Assembly (NCBI RefSeq): GCF_016316925.1
Contig: NZ_JAEEGB010000012.1
Location: forward strand, 1-64,000
Direction: 5' to 3'
DNA: 64,000 nt
DNA from: Clostridium aciditolerans
GTDB taxonomy: Bacteria; Bacillota; Clostridia; Clostridiales; Clostridiaceae
A model generated the notes under the pieces. The model did no database searches and was not told the DNA's origin. It was given only the letters and a program-made list of their open reading frames with translations. Below are positions 36,204 to 45,525 of this stretch, piece by piece; the first letter of the stretch is position 1, and each line of letters starts with the position of its first letter. The position numbers and the translations under genes are program-made.

Positions 36204-37406
36204 TTATAGGTTAAATTCACTTGCAATAACGTTAATTGCTTTTACCTTATCTTTCTGTTTAATTGCACAGGTAATTCTTATTTCTGAAGTTGTAATCATC
36301 TTTACCCCTATGTCGTTTTGACTAAGAAGTTTAAACATTTTAGATGCAACTCCTGATGTAGTTTTCATTCCTATACCCACCACAGAAAACTTTGTTATAT
36401 CCTGATCTATAGCAATTTGATTCTCCTCTAAATAGAATGGCTTAATTATTTCCAAGCACTCACTTAAATCAACTTTTGGTATAGTAAATGATAAGTTAAC
36501 TCTATTGTTTACAGGTGCTGTTTGGCTTATCATATCAATATTGATTCTCTTGCTTGCTACACTTTCAAATAGGCTTGATACAGTATTTATATCACTTTCT
36601 ATGTCTCTTATTGTTATAGCTACATCATCATCACTTGTTGCTAATCCTGTTACTGGTTTACTCTCCATATTCATATTATTTACCCCCTTAATTACTGTTC
36701 CTTTAATATCACTATTACTTAATCCAACGTATATTGGAATATTATATTTTTGTCCAAGTTCTATAGATCTAGAGTGCATAACTTGAGCTCCAAGACTTGA
36801 AAGTTCAAGCATTTCTTCATAATCTATTTCATCTAACTTTTTAGCATCCTTATATTTTCTAGGATCTACACTATATATACCATCTACATCGGTATAGATT
36901 TCACATATCCCATCTAATTTCACTGCTATCGCAACAGCAGTAGTGTCTGAACCACCTCTTCCAAGAGTGGTTATATGTCCTTCTTCATTTATACCTTGGA
37001 ATCCTGCTACTATTACAATTTTTCCTTCTGATAGACTCTTCTTTATATTTTCCCCATCTATATCATCTATTAACGATTTACCATGTTGTCCAGTGGTTTT
37101 TATCCCTATTTGGTATGCTGTATAACTGATAGCATCATAATCTGAAGCCTTAATTGCCATAGCAAGCAACGCACTAGACATCATTTCTCCAGTTGATAAA
37201 AGAGCATCTAATTCTCTTTTATCAGGATTGCTTGTAACCTCATTTGCAAGTCCTATTAAATCATCTGTAGTATCTCCCATAGCAGATACTACAACTATTA
37301 CATCATCTCCTGCTTGTTTTCTTCTTACTACTGTTTGAGCAACATTTTTTATTTTTTCTATAGTTCCTACAGAACTTCCACCATATTTTTGTACAACAAT
37401 TGCCAT
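36204..37406 (-). CDS. lysC: Aspartate kinase (lysine-pathway isozyme)
   Basis: Phosphorylates aspartate, the first step toward lysine, threonine and methionine. The N-terminal kinase domain has VVQKYGGSSVG (residues 4-14), GGSDTTAVAIA and YTDVDGIYSVDPR; the C-terminal tandem ACT domains start near residue 260 with VAITIRDIESDINTVSSLF and include VVGIGMKTTSGVA. 400 aa is the normal length of a single-chain Firmicute enzyme. ATG at 37406 follows AAGGGAGTG. Lysine riboswitch control and coupling to lysA indicate the lysine-responsive isozyme. Confidence 0.95.
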   Translation of the reverse strand: MAIVVQKYGGSSVGTIEKIKNVAQTVVRRKQAGDDVIVVVSAMGDTTDDLIGLANEVTSNPDKRELDALLSTGEMMSSALLAMAIKASDYDAISYTAYQIGIKTTGQHGKSLIDDIDGENIKKSLSEGKIVIVAGFQGINEEGHITTLGRGGSDTTAVAIAVKLDGICEIYTDVDGIYSVDPRKYKDAKKLDEIDYEEMLELSSLGAQVMHSRSIELGQKYNIPIYVGLSNSDIKGTVIKGVNNMNMESKPVTGLATSDDDVAITIRDIESDINTVSSLFESVASKRINIDMISQTAPVNNRVNLSFTIPKVDLSECLEIIKPFYLEENQIAIDQDITKFSVVGIGMKTTSGVASKMFKLLSQNDIGVKMITTSEIRITCAIKQKDKVKAINVIASEFNL

Positions 37407-37465
37407 ATCATCACTCCCTTAAAATTATTCTTGTGTGAAACATACCATAATTTATAAAAATAAAA

Positions 37466-37745
37466 GCAGCAAAGGAACACCTTTGCTGCACAAAAAATAT
37501 CGTCGCAACTCTGTGTACCCTTTGTAGCTCTCCATCCCCATAGCTGGAACTATATCTATATAGTTAAAATTCGGTAAATCATTTACAGAATCTTAGATGA
37601 CAGCCCTGCATATATTATATGCAAAGCCAGAAAATAGTTTCACCAAACTATTTTCTTCGGCCATAATTCCTTTCCTCACTTCTCACTGTCCGCCGACTAA
37701 AAGCAACTACTATTAATTACAGCACCTCTACCCTAAGGTAAGTTT
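37466..37745 (-). promoter_or_regulatory. Lysine riboswitch (L-box) of lysC-lysA
   Basis: On the minus strand the aptamer starts near 37743 with GGGTAGAGGTGCTG and continues through AGTAGTTGC, GGCCGAAGAAAA, CTGGCTTTGCAT, GGGCTGTCATC and GGGATGGAGAGCTAC, the conserved L-box blocks in order. The terminator is GCAGCAAAGG-AACA-CCTTTGCTGC (37466-37489) followed by TTTTATTTTTAT. Lysine binding would terminate transcription before lysC. Confidence 0.93.
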
Positions 37746-37918
37746 CGTTATTAAATTATAATTAGTTTAACATAAGTATTTATACATTTCAAGATTATTT
37801 TTATGTTAATATAATTTATTTTTTCTTTACAATTCTTCATCATATAGAATTAATTTCTTTATTAATAATAATTTTATTGCATATTTATAAAAAATATAGA
37901 TTATTTATAACGAACAAG

Positions 37919-39226
37919 TTATTTATTGTATCTATAGAATTCCTTAAAAGATTCTTCAGCATATATATAGTCTTTTACTCCACCTAGTTCTCTTATTGAG
38001 TGCATTGAAAGAACAGCTAAGCCCATATCTACTGAAGGTATATTTACGTGACTTGAAGATATAGGTCCAATGGTAGATCCTCCTTTTTCATCTGAACGAT
38101 TCACAAAGAACTGAACTGGCACTCCTGCTATATCACATATACTTTTATAAACAGCACTAGATACACTATCTGAAGTATAACTTTGATTTGCACTTACTTT
38201 TATTATTGGTCCCTTATTAATTATTGGTCTATTTACAGGATCGCTCTTTTCGCCATAGTTCGGATGAAGCGCATGCCCTAAATCACATGATATCATAAAA
38301 GAATTGGAAAGAGCCCTGAAATAATCCTCTCTTCCTTTTCCCATTGAAATCATAATCCTCTCTAGTATATTAGACAGCATTGGTGAATCTGCCCCTTGTT
38401 TGGTAGTGCTTCCAACTTCTTCATTATCAAAACAAACCATAATGTTAGTAGTATTCCCTGCATCTACTTTAGTTAAAGCATTGATGCCTGAGTGTACCAT
38501 TATTAAATCATCTAACCTTCCACAGGATATAAACTCATTGTTTAATCCTATAATGCTGCCTTTTTCATACTCATAAAGATATAAGTCAAAGTCTAATATA
38601 TCTTCTTCTTTAACACTTAATTCATTGGCAATAGTCTTTATAAGATATTTTCCTTTTTCAAATTCTTCATTCACTAATGAAAGCAGTGGTAGTATATCCT
38701 TTTGTCTATTTAATTCTACTCCCGAATTCACATTTCTGTTCATATGTATAGCAAGATTAGGTATTATTAAAATTGGCCTTTTTATATTTAACAGTTTAAC
38801 TTGTGGAGAAAAAGGGTTTTCGCTTTTTATAGTTACCCTCCCAGCTATAGATAACGGTCTATCTAGCCAAGTATTTATTATCGGACCGCCATAAACTTCT
38901 GTGTTTAGTTTTACATATGCTCCTTCTACTTCCATATCAGCATTAGGTTTTATTCTAAAACCTGGTGAATCTGTATGAGCACCTACTATCCTAAAGCCTT
39001 CTTCTTCTACTTCACCTTTTCCTACAACAAATGCAATTAAAGCGGAGTCGTATTTATTTAAAAAATATTTGCCTCCCTTTTTTAGATTCCATTTGTCTTC
39101 TTCTCTAATTTCTTCAAATCCTCTGCTTAAAAGAATCTTTTTTACACTATCTACAGCATGGAATGCTGTAGGACTCTCATAAATAAAATCTACTAATTCC
39201 TGAGCTTTTTTTAATTCTTCTGTCAT
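37919..39226 (-). CDS. M18-family metallo-aminopeptidase
   Basis: Cobalt/zinc aminopeptidase of the aspartyl/lysyl aminopeptidase I family, acting on cytoplasmic peptides. Metal ligands sit in GAHTDSPGFRIKP, FDNEEVGSTTKQGADS, SCDLGHALHPNY and the late segment DMGLAVLSMHSIREL. 435 aa. I choose the ATG at 39226, 7 bases after GGAGG; the longer reading from 39325 translates the binding site and adds an atypical hydrophobic head. It could use the peptides brought in by DtpT. Single gene. Confidence 0.93.
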   Translation of the reverse strand: MTEELKKAQELVDFIYESPTAFHAVDSVKKILLSRGFEEIREEDKWNLKKGGKYFLNKYDSALIAFVVGKGEVEEEGFRIVGAHTDSPGFRIKPNADMEVEGAYVKLNTEVYGGPIINTWLDRPLSIAGRVTIKSENPFSPQVKLLNIKRPILIIPNLAIHMNRNVNSGVELNRQKDILPLLSLVNEEFEKGKYLIKTIANELSVKEEDILDFDLYLYEYEKGSIIGLNNEFISCGRLDDLIMVHSGINALTKVDAGNTTNIMVCFDNEEVGSTTKQGADSPMLSNILERIMISMGKGREDYFRALSNSFMISCDLGHALHPNYGEKSDPVNRPIINKGPIIKVSANQSYTSDSVSSAVYKSICDIAGVPVQFFVNRSDEKGGSTIGPISSSHVNIPSVDMGLAVLSMHSIRELGGVKDYIYAEESFKEFYRYNK

Positions 39227-39460
39227 AACTCTTCCTCCAAACTTAAAAGTAAAATTTAAAAATGATAACCTCATTCTATTTTTCAATAAAAAAATCAATA
39301 CTTTATAATTATAACAAAATATCACTTTTTTAGTAATAAAAAAGTATAGCTTTTCACTATACTCTTAAGCACCTTAAATAAAAATATTCTAAATAATATA
39401 TCAAAACTAAATGCTGTTGCATATTATATAATGATTGTAATTAGGTAGGAGAGTGTATTT

Positions 39461-39757
39461 ATGAAAGGTACTATTAGAAATTTGTTTCCAGGTGGAAATA
39501 CCAGTTATGGATTCTATTCATTTTATCAGTATATTATTAACCAGGACATTGCTAGAAGAAAGATTTGTATTAAAGGAGGCCCTGGCACTGGAAAATCAAC
39601 TCTCATGAAAAAGGTAGGTGAATTCTTTAATTCTAAAGGATATGATATTGAATATCATCACTGCTCATCAGATAACAATTCTCTAGATGGTGTGGTAATT
39701 AAAGGTCTAAATGTTGCTATACTTGATGGTACTGCACCTCATGTAAGCTTCCTGTAA
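39461..39757 (+). pseudogene. 5' part of a split two-P-loop ATPase gene (PRK06851-like)
   Basis: Encodes the first 95 residues of a PRK06851-type ATPase: MKGTIRNLFPGGNTSYGFYS, then Walker A CIKGGPGTGKSTLMKKV near residues 36-52. The host sequence ends at APHV (39737-39745); three foreign codons (Ser-Phe-Leu) and a TAA follow, inside the inserted element. The remaining part resumes at 45537 in the same frame. Together they make a 367-residue protein with two P-loops, the normal form of this family. Start ATG at 39461 follows TAGGAGAG. The function of the intact protein is not known to me. The fragment might still be translated but lacks most of the fold. Confidence 0.88.
39735..39745 (+). repeat. 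Left attachment site core (attL)
   Basis: CACCTCATGTA, exactly repeated at 45526-45536. It marks the left junction between the host ATPase gene and the inserted element, 21 bp from the 3' end of the recombinase gene. AAGCTT follows it here and precedes the right copy, as expected for recombinase-recognised flanks belonging to the element. Confidence 0.85.
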
Positions 39758-39766
39758 AGGCACTTA

Positions 39767-41335
39767 TTAAAAGTTCCAAAAAATTGATATATGTTGTTCT
39801 AAGTTTTCTTTACTTTTTTCCCCTATTTCGATATAGTCAATTAATTCATTTGCAATTGACCGTAAAAAGTCTGTCGAATATTTATATTCTTCTATTAACT
39901 TTTTATAATAATCAGAGGAGAAGCTTTTTTCATTTAAATCATTGATCTTTGATTTTAATTCTTTTTTCTTTAATTGTAAATTATCTAATTCCTTTGAAAA
40001 TAATGAACTTAATTCATTAAATTGTGTTTTTGATATTACACCACTAACTTTATCAATATAGGCATTCTTTAATGCTTCATTTCTATAAATTATATCTCTT
40101 TCCAATTTGCCTAACTGTACATTTAATCCCTTTAACATGTTTGCAACATCATTATCCTCTGATAGTTTTTTAGCTAATTCATTAATGTTACAATATGAAT
40201 TCATATATTCTATTATTTTTCCTAAAATCACTTTTTCTAATCTTTCTAAACTTATTGAGTGACTCGTACATAATCTTTTCTTTGTATCAATTAAATATTT
40301 TCTGCACCTTAAGTAATTTTGACCTTTTCCATTGCAGTTCTTTGCCATCGTACTCTTACAATCCAAACATCTGACCTTTCCGGAAAACAAATGTGCCTTT
40401 CCACTTAAAGTACTTCTAATTCTGGAGCTAATTCGTCTTTGAACAATTTCAAAAGTTCCCTTATCTATTATTGCTTCATGAGTATTCTCCACGATAATCC
40501 ATTCTCTTTGCTGGAGAGTTTTTATTTTTTTAGATTTGTAATTTATTTTTTTACACTTATGCTGTACCATATTGCCGATATATACTTGATTTTTTAGGAT
40601 TCGTTTAATCGTAGTCTTGTTCCAAAGCCCGTAATCATTTTTTAATGAGGAATTTTTATATCTTAACCCTTTTATTTGCTTGTATTTTGTAGGATTAGGT
40701 ATATTTTTTTCATTTAATATATTTGCTATACGCTGCGTTCCATTTCCATCTGTATATAAACTAAATATTATTTTCACTATTTCTGCCGCATCCTTATCTA
40801 TAATTAACCTGTTTCTATCATTAGGATCTTTAGAATAGCCATAGCACGGAAATGATCCGATAAACTTACCTGCCTTTTGTTTCATACGAAAAGTAGCTTT
40901 AATTGACTTTGATATGTCTTCACAATACCATTCATTTATTAATCCGTTTATCTGACGTGATTTTTTATTGTTTTTATCAAGTGTGTCAACACCATCAACA
41001 ATAGCAATAAACCTTATACCCCATTCTAAAAACTTATTATGAAGATACTTTTCTACCAATTCCATATCTCTTGTAAATCTTGATTGGGTTTTGCAAATGA
41101 TGATATTAAACTTACTCATTTCCGCATCTCTAATCATTTTATTAAACTCTGGTCTATCCACGTCAAGCCCTGAATAGTCATCATCACTATATATTTTGTA
41201 AATATCCCAACCTTTTTCTAAAGCATACTTCATTAATAAGTTCTTTTGATTTTGTATACTCTCACTATCATCCATATAACTTTTCTTGTTTTTATCCTCA
41301 TCGCTTAATCTGCAATAAATAGCAACCTTACTCAT
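39767..41335 (-). CDS. Large serine recombinase (resolvase/invertase family integrase)
   Basis: Site-specific recombinase that probably integrated and can excise this element. The N-terminal resolvase domain has the catalytic serine in AIYCRLSDEDK, the arginine-containing KTQSRFTRDMELVE, and the DDDYSGLDVDRPEF segment typical of the SpoIVCA/TnpX-like group. The recombinase domain (GYSKDPNDRN... onward) and a zinc ribbon with CLDCK and RCRKYL follow, then a leucine-rich coiled coil near residues 400-490. 522 aa. The ATG at 41335 is preceded by GGGGTG at 9 bases; the in-frame GTG at 41347 overlaps that site. The gene ends 21 bp from attL, the usual position. Confidence 0.93.
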   Translation of the reverse strand: MSKVAIYCRLSDEDKNKKSYMDDSESIQNQKNLLMKYALEKGWDIYKIYSDDDYSGLDVDRPEFNKMIRDAEMSKFNIIICKTQSRFTRDMELVEKYLHNKFLEWGIRFIAIVDGVDTLDKNNKKSRQINGLINEWYCEDISKSIKATFRMKQKAGKFIGSFPCYGYSKDPNDRNRLIIDKDAAEIVKIIFSLYTDGNGTQRIANILNEKNIPNPTKYKQIKGLRYKNSSLKNDYGLWNKTTIKRILKNQVYIGNMVQHKCKKINYKSKKIKTLQQREWIIVENTHEAIIDKGTFEIVQRRISSRIRSTLSGKAHLFSGKVRCLDCKSTMAKNCNGKGQNYLRCRKYLIDTKKRLCTSHSISLERLEKVILGKIIEYMNSYCNINELAKKLSEDNDVANMLKGLNVQLGKLERDIIYRNEALKNAYIDKVSGVISKTQFNELSSLFSKELDNLQLKKKELKSKINDLNEKSFSSDYYKKLIEEYKYSTDFLRSIANELIDYIEIGEKSKENLEQHISIFWNF

Positions 41336-41426
41336 TCTGTTAAGCACCCCATTTATATTACTTAAAATATAGAATGTATTCTATTTTAAATAAAACCTTC
41401 AGAAAAGCTGGCCAGATTCTATAAAT

Positions 41427-41549
41427 TCATACTTTTTCTTTAGCTTTTATTATTTTATAAACTAAGTCCTCTAAAACCTTTTTCTTTTCATCTTCATTTT
41501 TATTTTTAAATGTTTCAGATATTTTAAGTTCAATTTCTTTTTTTTGCAT
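41427..41549 (-). CDS. 40-aa acidic/basic helical protein upstream of the recombinase
   Basis: MQKKEIELKISETFKNK begins a 40-residue, highly charged, probably helical protein ending in KAKEKV. The start ATG at 41549 has GGGGGG 7 bases upstream, a good binding site, and that run is the 3' arm of the symporter's terminator hairpin (41554-41584). It lies 91 bp before the recombinase on the same strand. Size and position suggest a recombination directionality factor or other recombinase accessory, but no family match is claimed; it could also be a chance ORF. Confidence 0.5.
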   Translation of the reverse strand: MQKKEIELKISETFKNKNEDEKKKVLEDLVYKIIKAKEKV

Positions 41550-41553
41550 AAAA

Positions 41554-41584
41554 AATCCCCCCATAATTAAAATATGAGGGGATT
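41554..41584 (-). terminator. Symporter terminator overlapping the next ribosome binding site
   Basis: On the minus strand AATCCCCTCAT pairs with ATGGGGGGATT (11 bp, one G-U), followed by TTTTTT. The GGGGGG of the stem is also the binding site of the 40-codon ORF, so the hairpin would both terminate transcription and mask translation. Confidence 0.82.
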
Positions 41585-41603
41585 GAATAAAATATATCAA
41601 ATT

Positions 41604-42893
41604 TTATGCTGCGTTACCTTCAACAGAAGCACCCTTTAATGATTTAAAGTAATTATCTCCTTTTTCTGCATCATACTGTTTTTCCCATTTTGATATAACT
41701 ACAACAGCTAGTGAATTACCGATAACATTTACAACTGTTCTTGCCATATCAAGTATACGGTCAATTCCCGCAATGAATGCTAGTCCTTCTAGTGGAATAC
41801 CTACAGAACCAAGTGTAGCAAGTAGTACAACAAATGATACCCCTGGTACACCAGCTATACCTTTTGAGGTAAGCATTAATACAACAACTAAATTAATTTG
41901 CTGTACTATTGATAGGTGTATTCCGTACATTTGTGCAATAAATATTGCTGCAATTGCTTGATAAAGTGTAGATCCATCAAGGTTAAATGAATAACCAGTT
42001 GGAACAACAAATGTTGCAATTGATTTTGGACAACCGAATTTCTCCATTTTCTCCATGATTTTAGGCAAAACTGTTTCTGAGCTTGATGTACTATACGCAA
42101 GTATAAGTTCATCTTTTAGGATTTTTATAATTTTTATAATACTTGTTCCAGCTATTTTTGCCACTAAACCTAGTACAACTAAAACGAAGAATGCCATAGC
42201 GCCATAGGTAGTAATAGCTAGTTTACCAAGCGGAACTAGAGATTTAACTCCAAATTTGGAAACGCTTACACCCATTAATGCAAATACACCAAATGGAGCA
42301 ACTTTCATAATTTGATTTGTCATCCAGAACATAGCATCTGCAGTTCCTTGACAAAATTTAAGAACTACTTTTCCTTTTTCTCCAATTGCGGAAACCCCTA
42401 AGCCAAACATAACTGAGAAGAATATTATTGAAAGCATATTTCCTTTTGCCATAGCATCAACTACGTTTGTAGGAACTATATTTACAAATGTTTCAGCAAA
42501 TCCATGATGTGCAACTGATTCACTTGTACTTACATAACTTGAAATGTTTGTTTTTACAAGTTCATTCATGTTAATCCCTGTACCTGGATGGAACAGGTTT
42601 GCTATAACTAATCCTAATACTATAGCTACTGTAGTTACTACCTCGAAATAAAGTATAGTTTTTCCGCCCAATTTACCAACTTGTTTTATATCTCCTGCCC
42701 CTGCAATACCAACAACAAGTGCTGAGAATACAATTGGCACAACTATCATTTTAATTAAACGCAAAAAGATATCTCCAATTGGTTGTAAGTAAACTCCAAC
42801 TGCCGGGTTACCATAAAACACAGCACCAACTATAACTCCAAGAATAAGACCAATAACAATTTGTGTCGCTAACCCAAGTTTAAATTTTTTCAT
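41604..42893 (-). CDS. Dicarboxylate/amino acid:cation symporter (DAACS family)
   Basis: Sodium- or proton-coupled importer of glutamate, aspartate or C4-dicarboxylates (GltP/DctA type). 429 aa with about eight helices and the two re-entrant loops: the serine-rich AYSTSSSETVLPKIMEK (near residues 265-281) and VPTGYSFNLDGSTLYQ (near 296-311), with the ion-binding SKGIAGVPGVSFVVL after them. The start ATG at 42893 follows AGGTGAG. It is cargo of the integrative element and faces a two-component system across a 389-bp control region rich in palindromes, so it is probably the target of that system. Confidence 0.92.
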   Translation of the reverse strand: MKKFKLGLATQIVIGLILGVIVGAVFYGNPAVGVYLQPIGDIFLRLIKMIVVPIVFSALVVGIAGAGDIKQVGKLGGKTILYFEVVTTVAIVLGLVIANLFHPGTGINMNELVKTNISSYVSTSESVAHHGFAETFVNIVPTNVVDAMAKGNMLSIIFFSVMFGLGVSAIGEKGKVVLKFCQGTADAMFWMTNQIMKVAPFGVFALMGVSVSKFGVKSLVPLGKLAITTYGAMAFFVLVVLGLVAKIAGTSIIKIIKILKDELILAYSTSSSETVLPKIMEKMEKFGCPKSIATFVVPTGYSFNLDGSTLYQAIAAIFIAQMYGIHLSIVQQINLVVVLMLTSKGIAGVPGVSFVVLLATLGSVGIPLEGLAFIAGIDRILDMARTVVNVIGNSLAVVVISKWEKQYDAEKGDNYFKSLKGASVEGNAA

Positions 42894-43282
42894 TCTATCT
42901 CACCTTTCTCTTTTAATTATTATTTTCCATATTATGCTTTACTAAATTATGCTTTACTAATTGCACTATTAGTTTCTATATTAGAATTTTATAGTCCAAA
43001 CTATAAAATCTAACGAAAATCTATAAAATAGTTTTTGAAATTTTTAAAAATAATTAGAATTAAATCATTTCTGCCAAATGATTTAATCCTAGTTGTAATT
43101 ATTTAAAGTATAAATCATTCTGATAAATAAAATATACAATATACTAAAATTCATTTTAGTATATTGATTGCTTTGCCTAGTAAATACAAAAGTTTATCAT
43201 TATACTAGTATATTGACATTTTTTTTGATATTCTTATTTACAGAATATCAATTTGTACTAAATTTAAGGGAGTGTAGACTAG
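42894..43282. promoter_or_regulatory. Divergent control region with a tandem repeat and three palindromes
   Basis: Between the symporter and the kinase gene: a perfect tandem 15-bp repeat ATTATGCTTTACTAA (42931-42945, 42946-42960); palindrome TTTTATAGT-CCAA-ACTATAAAA (42987-43008); ATTAAATCATTT-CTGCC-AAATGATTTAAT (43059-43087); and CAATATACTAAAAT-TC-ATTTTAGTATATTG (43137-43166). All are perfect. They are candidate binding sites for the response regulator encoded nearby, or transcript hairpins. Confidence 0.6.
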
Positions 43283-44578
43283 TTGAGAAATGTTTCATTA
43301 AAGGGGAATTTGTATATTATTATTTTAATGATTATTGTAGTGCCTTTAGCTGGCGAATTAAAACTATATCCTTTTCCTAATACCTTTCGAATTAGCTTTG
43401 GTATTCCAGTATTTTTCTTACTTTTACTAGGAATACGAAAAATACCTTTAGTTATATGTGGAGTTCTTGTTGGAACTTCTGTTCTTCTGTTCCGGATCGC
43501 TTTAGATTCTAGCGCCAGAGGACTTCCATTTGATTACTCTTTTACGCTTCATTTTCCAACATTTTTTTATTACATGACTTATTCTTACATGTTTCATGTA
43601 ACTCGATTGAATAATTTACATCGCCATCCACTGATAGTTGGCCTTTTATCTGTTATAATAGAAACAGCTTCCAGCATTGTTGAGTTATCTATTAGACACT
43701 ACTTTCTAAGAGATATTATTACTTTGCCTATTTTAAATGAAGTTGTCATTATTGCTATTATAAGGAGCTTTTTCGCTCTTGGGTTCTTTTATGCCATAAA
43801 ACTTCATGAAGCTGAAATATCATCAATACAACAGCAAAAGCAAAATCAGCATATGCTTTTACTTATATCTGGTTTATATGAGGAATCTATTCAACTGAAA
43901 AAGTCTCTGAAAGATGCTGAGGAAATTACTAGAGATTGTTATGAATTATATGAGAACTTACTAAATAATGAATGTTCCTTAGACTCAGAAGGACTAACTC
44001 AAAAAATATTAGGTATTGCTGGTCAGGTACATGAAATCAAGAAGGATAACCAAAGAATCTATTCTGGTCTTTCAGAGATGATTTCTGCAGAAAACTCAAC
44101 GGATTATATGAGTATAACTGAAATAGGAAATATTATTATTCAAACAAATCATAAATATGCTCAGTCTTTGGGAAAAGATATTAAATTTATTCTAAATATT
44201 GAGGATTCAATACCTTCTTTACATGTTTATACTACTTTATCTCTTGTAAACAATTTAGTTTCTAATGCTGTAGAATCTATAAAAAATACAGGTTTAATAA
44301 AAATATCTATCAGCAGAAGTGCAAAGCATATTGAATTTAAAGTTTTCGATACTGGCGCAGGCATTCCAAAACGAAAAACCGAATTAATTTTTAAGCCGGG
44401 GTATACTACGAAATATGATGTAACTGGTAAACCTTCAACTGGCATGGGCCTTCCTTACGCTAAAGAAGTAGTAAATAATCTTAAAGGCTGCATCTTTGTT
44501 GAGAGTAACCCTGAAAAAAATGAAACCGTTTTTACTATACAACTACCAATTAGCAGTCTAGTGGAGAAAGGGTGGTAA
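43283..44578 (+). CDS. Membrane sensor histidine kinase, GlnK (YcbA)-like
   Basis: 431 aa. The N-terminal part has about five to six membrane helices (residues 10-170), a short coiled coil follows, then the phosphoacceptor helix QVHEIKKDNQRIYSGL with its His near residue 250, and a HATPase_c domain with N-box LVNNLVSNAVES, G1 FDTGAGIP and G2 GMGLPYAKEVV. This is the arrangement of the kinase paired with YcbB-domain regulators in Bacillus glutamine control. The start is a TTG at 43283 after AAGGGAG. The response regulator gene starts two bases after its stop. It probably senses the symporter's substrate. Confidence 0.87.
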   Translation: MRNVSLKGNLYIIILMIIVVPLAGELKLYPFPNTFRISFGIPVFFLLLLGIRKIPLVICGVLVGTSVLLFRIALDSSARGLPFDYSFTLHFPTFFYYMTYSYMFHVTRLNNLHRHPLIVGLLSVIIETASSIVELSIRHYFLRDIITLPILNEVVIIAIIRSFFALGFFYAIKLHEAEISSIQQQKQNQHMLLLISGLYEESIQLKKSLKDAEEITRDCYELYENLLNNECSLDSEGLTQKILGIAGQVHEIKKDNQRIYSGLSEMISAENSTDYMSITEIGNIIIQTNHKYAQSLGKDIKFILNIEDSIPSLHVYTTLSLVNNLVSNAVESIKNTGLIKISISRSAKHIEFKVFDTGAGIPKRKTELIFKPGYTTKYDVTGKPSTGMGLPYAKEVVNNLKGCIFVESNPEKNETVFTIQLPISSLVEKGW

Positions 44579-44579
44579 T

Positions 44580-45500
44580 ATGAGATTTTTTATTGTTGAC
44601 GATGATGAGGCTATCCGCTCAATGTTAGCTGAAATAATTGAGGATTATGATCTTGGTGAGATTGTTGGCGAAGCAGATAATGGTTCTATTATAGATAGTC
44701 ACTTACTTAGCTTGAAGAAAGTAGATATTCTTGTTATTGACTTATTAATGCCTATTAAAGATGGAATTCAAACCATACATGATTTAAGTGGAGATTTTCC
44801 CGGAAAAATTATTATGATTTCTCAGGTTGAAGATAAAGAAATGGTTGGTAAAGCGTATTCTCTGGGCGTTGAATATTACATTACTAAGCCAATTAATCGT
44901 TTAGAAGTAATAAGTGTCATTCAAAAAGTAGTTGAACATATAAAACTGCAAAAATCTATATATGATATTCAAAAAACCTTGAATGTATTAGAATTTGGTA
45001 AACAAAAACAAAAAGATGAAAATAACTTTATAAATAAAAATATAACCTTGGCAGGTCAGTTTCTATTAACAGAATTAGGAATGATCGGCGAAAGTGGAAG
45101 CAAAGATTTGTTAGATATGCTAGAATATTTATTTCAACAGGAGAAGCAATCTCCCTTTGAACATGAATTTCCTCCTCTTAAAGACATTTTTACTACTGTA
45201 GCAAGTAAGAAATTAGGAATATCAGCTACTGCTCCAGATTTACAAAAGGAGATAAAAGCTTCTGAACAGAGGGTTAGACGAGCAATATTTCAGGCTTTGA
45301 ATCATCTTGCTTCTCTTGGCCTTACTGATTATTCCAATCCTAAATTTGAGGAGTATGCAACAAAGTTCTTTGATTTTACTGAAATTAGAAAAGTAATGTT
45401 GGAATTAGAAAATGACACTAAACCTTCAATATCTAGAATTCGTATTAACACAAAAAAATTTGTTAGGGTTCTCTATTTAGAATCGAAAAAAAGAATGTAA
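44580..45500 (+). CDS. Response regulator with YcbB output domain (GlnL-like)
   Basis: 306 aa. The receiver domain (residues 1-120) has the acidic DDDE cluster, phosphoacceptor D54 in LVIDLLMP, and the conserved K in YYITKPI. The C-terminal part matches the YcbB/GlnL DNA-binding domain: GQFLLTELGMIGESGSKDLLDML and the segment SEQRVRRAIFQALNHLASLGL with VRRAI..A..H. It follows the kinase by 1 bp with AAAGGGTGG upstream. GlnL in Bacillus activates glutaminase/glutamine transport genes, so the neighbouring symporter is the natural target. It is the last gene before the right end of the element. Confidence 0.88.
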   Translation: MRFFIVDDDEAIRSMLAEIIEDYDLGEIVGEADNGSIIDSHLLSLKKVDILVIDLLMPIKDGIQTIHDLSGDFPGKIIMISQVEDKEMVGKAYSLGVEYYITKPINRLEVISVIQKVVEHIKLQKSIYDIQKTLNVLEFGKQKQKDENNFINKNITLAGQFLLTELGMIGESGSKDLLDMLEYLFQQEKQSPFEHEFPPLKDIFTTVASKKLGISATAPDLQKEIKASEQRVRRAIFQALNHLASLGLTDYSNPKFEEYATKFFDFTEIRKVMLELENDTKPSISRIRINTKKFVRVLYLESKKRM

Positions 45501-45525
45501 TTCTTCATGTGTCTTTAAGAAGCTT

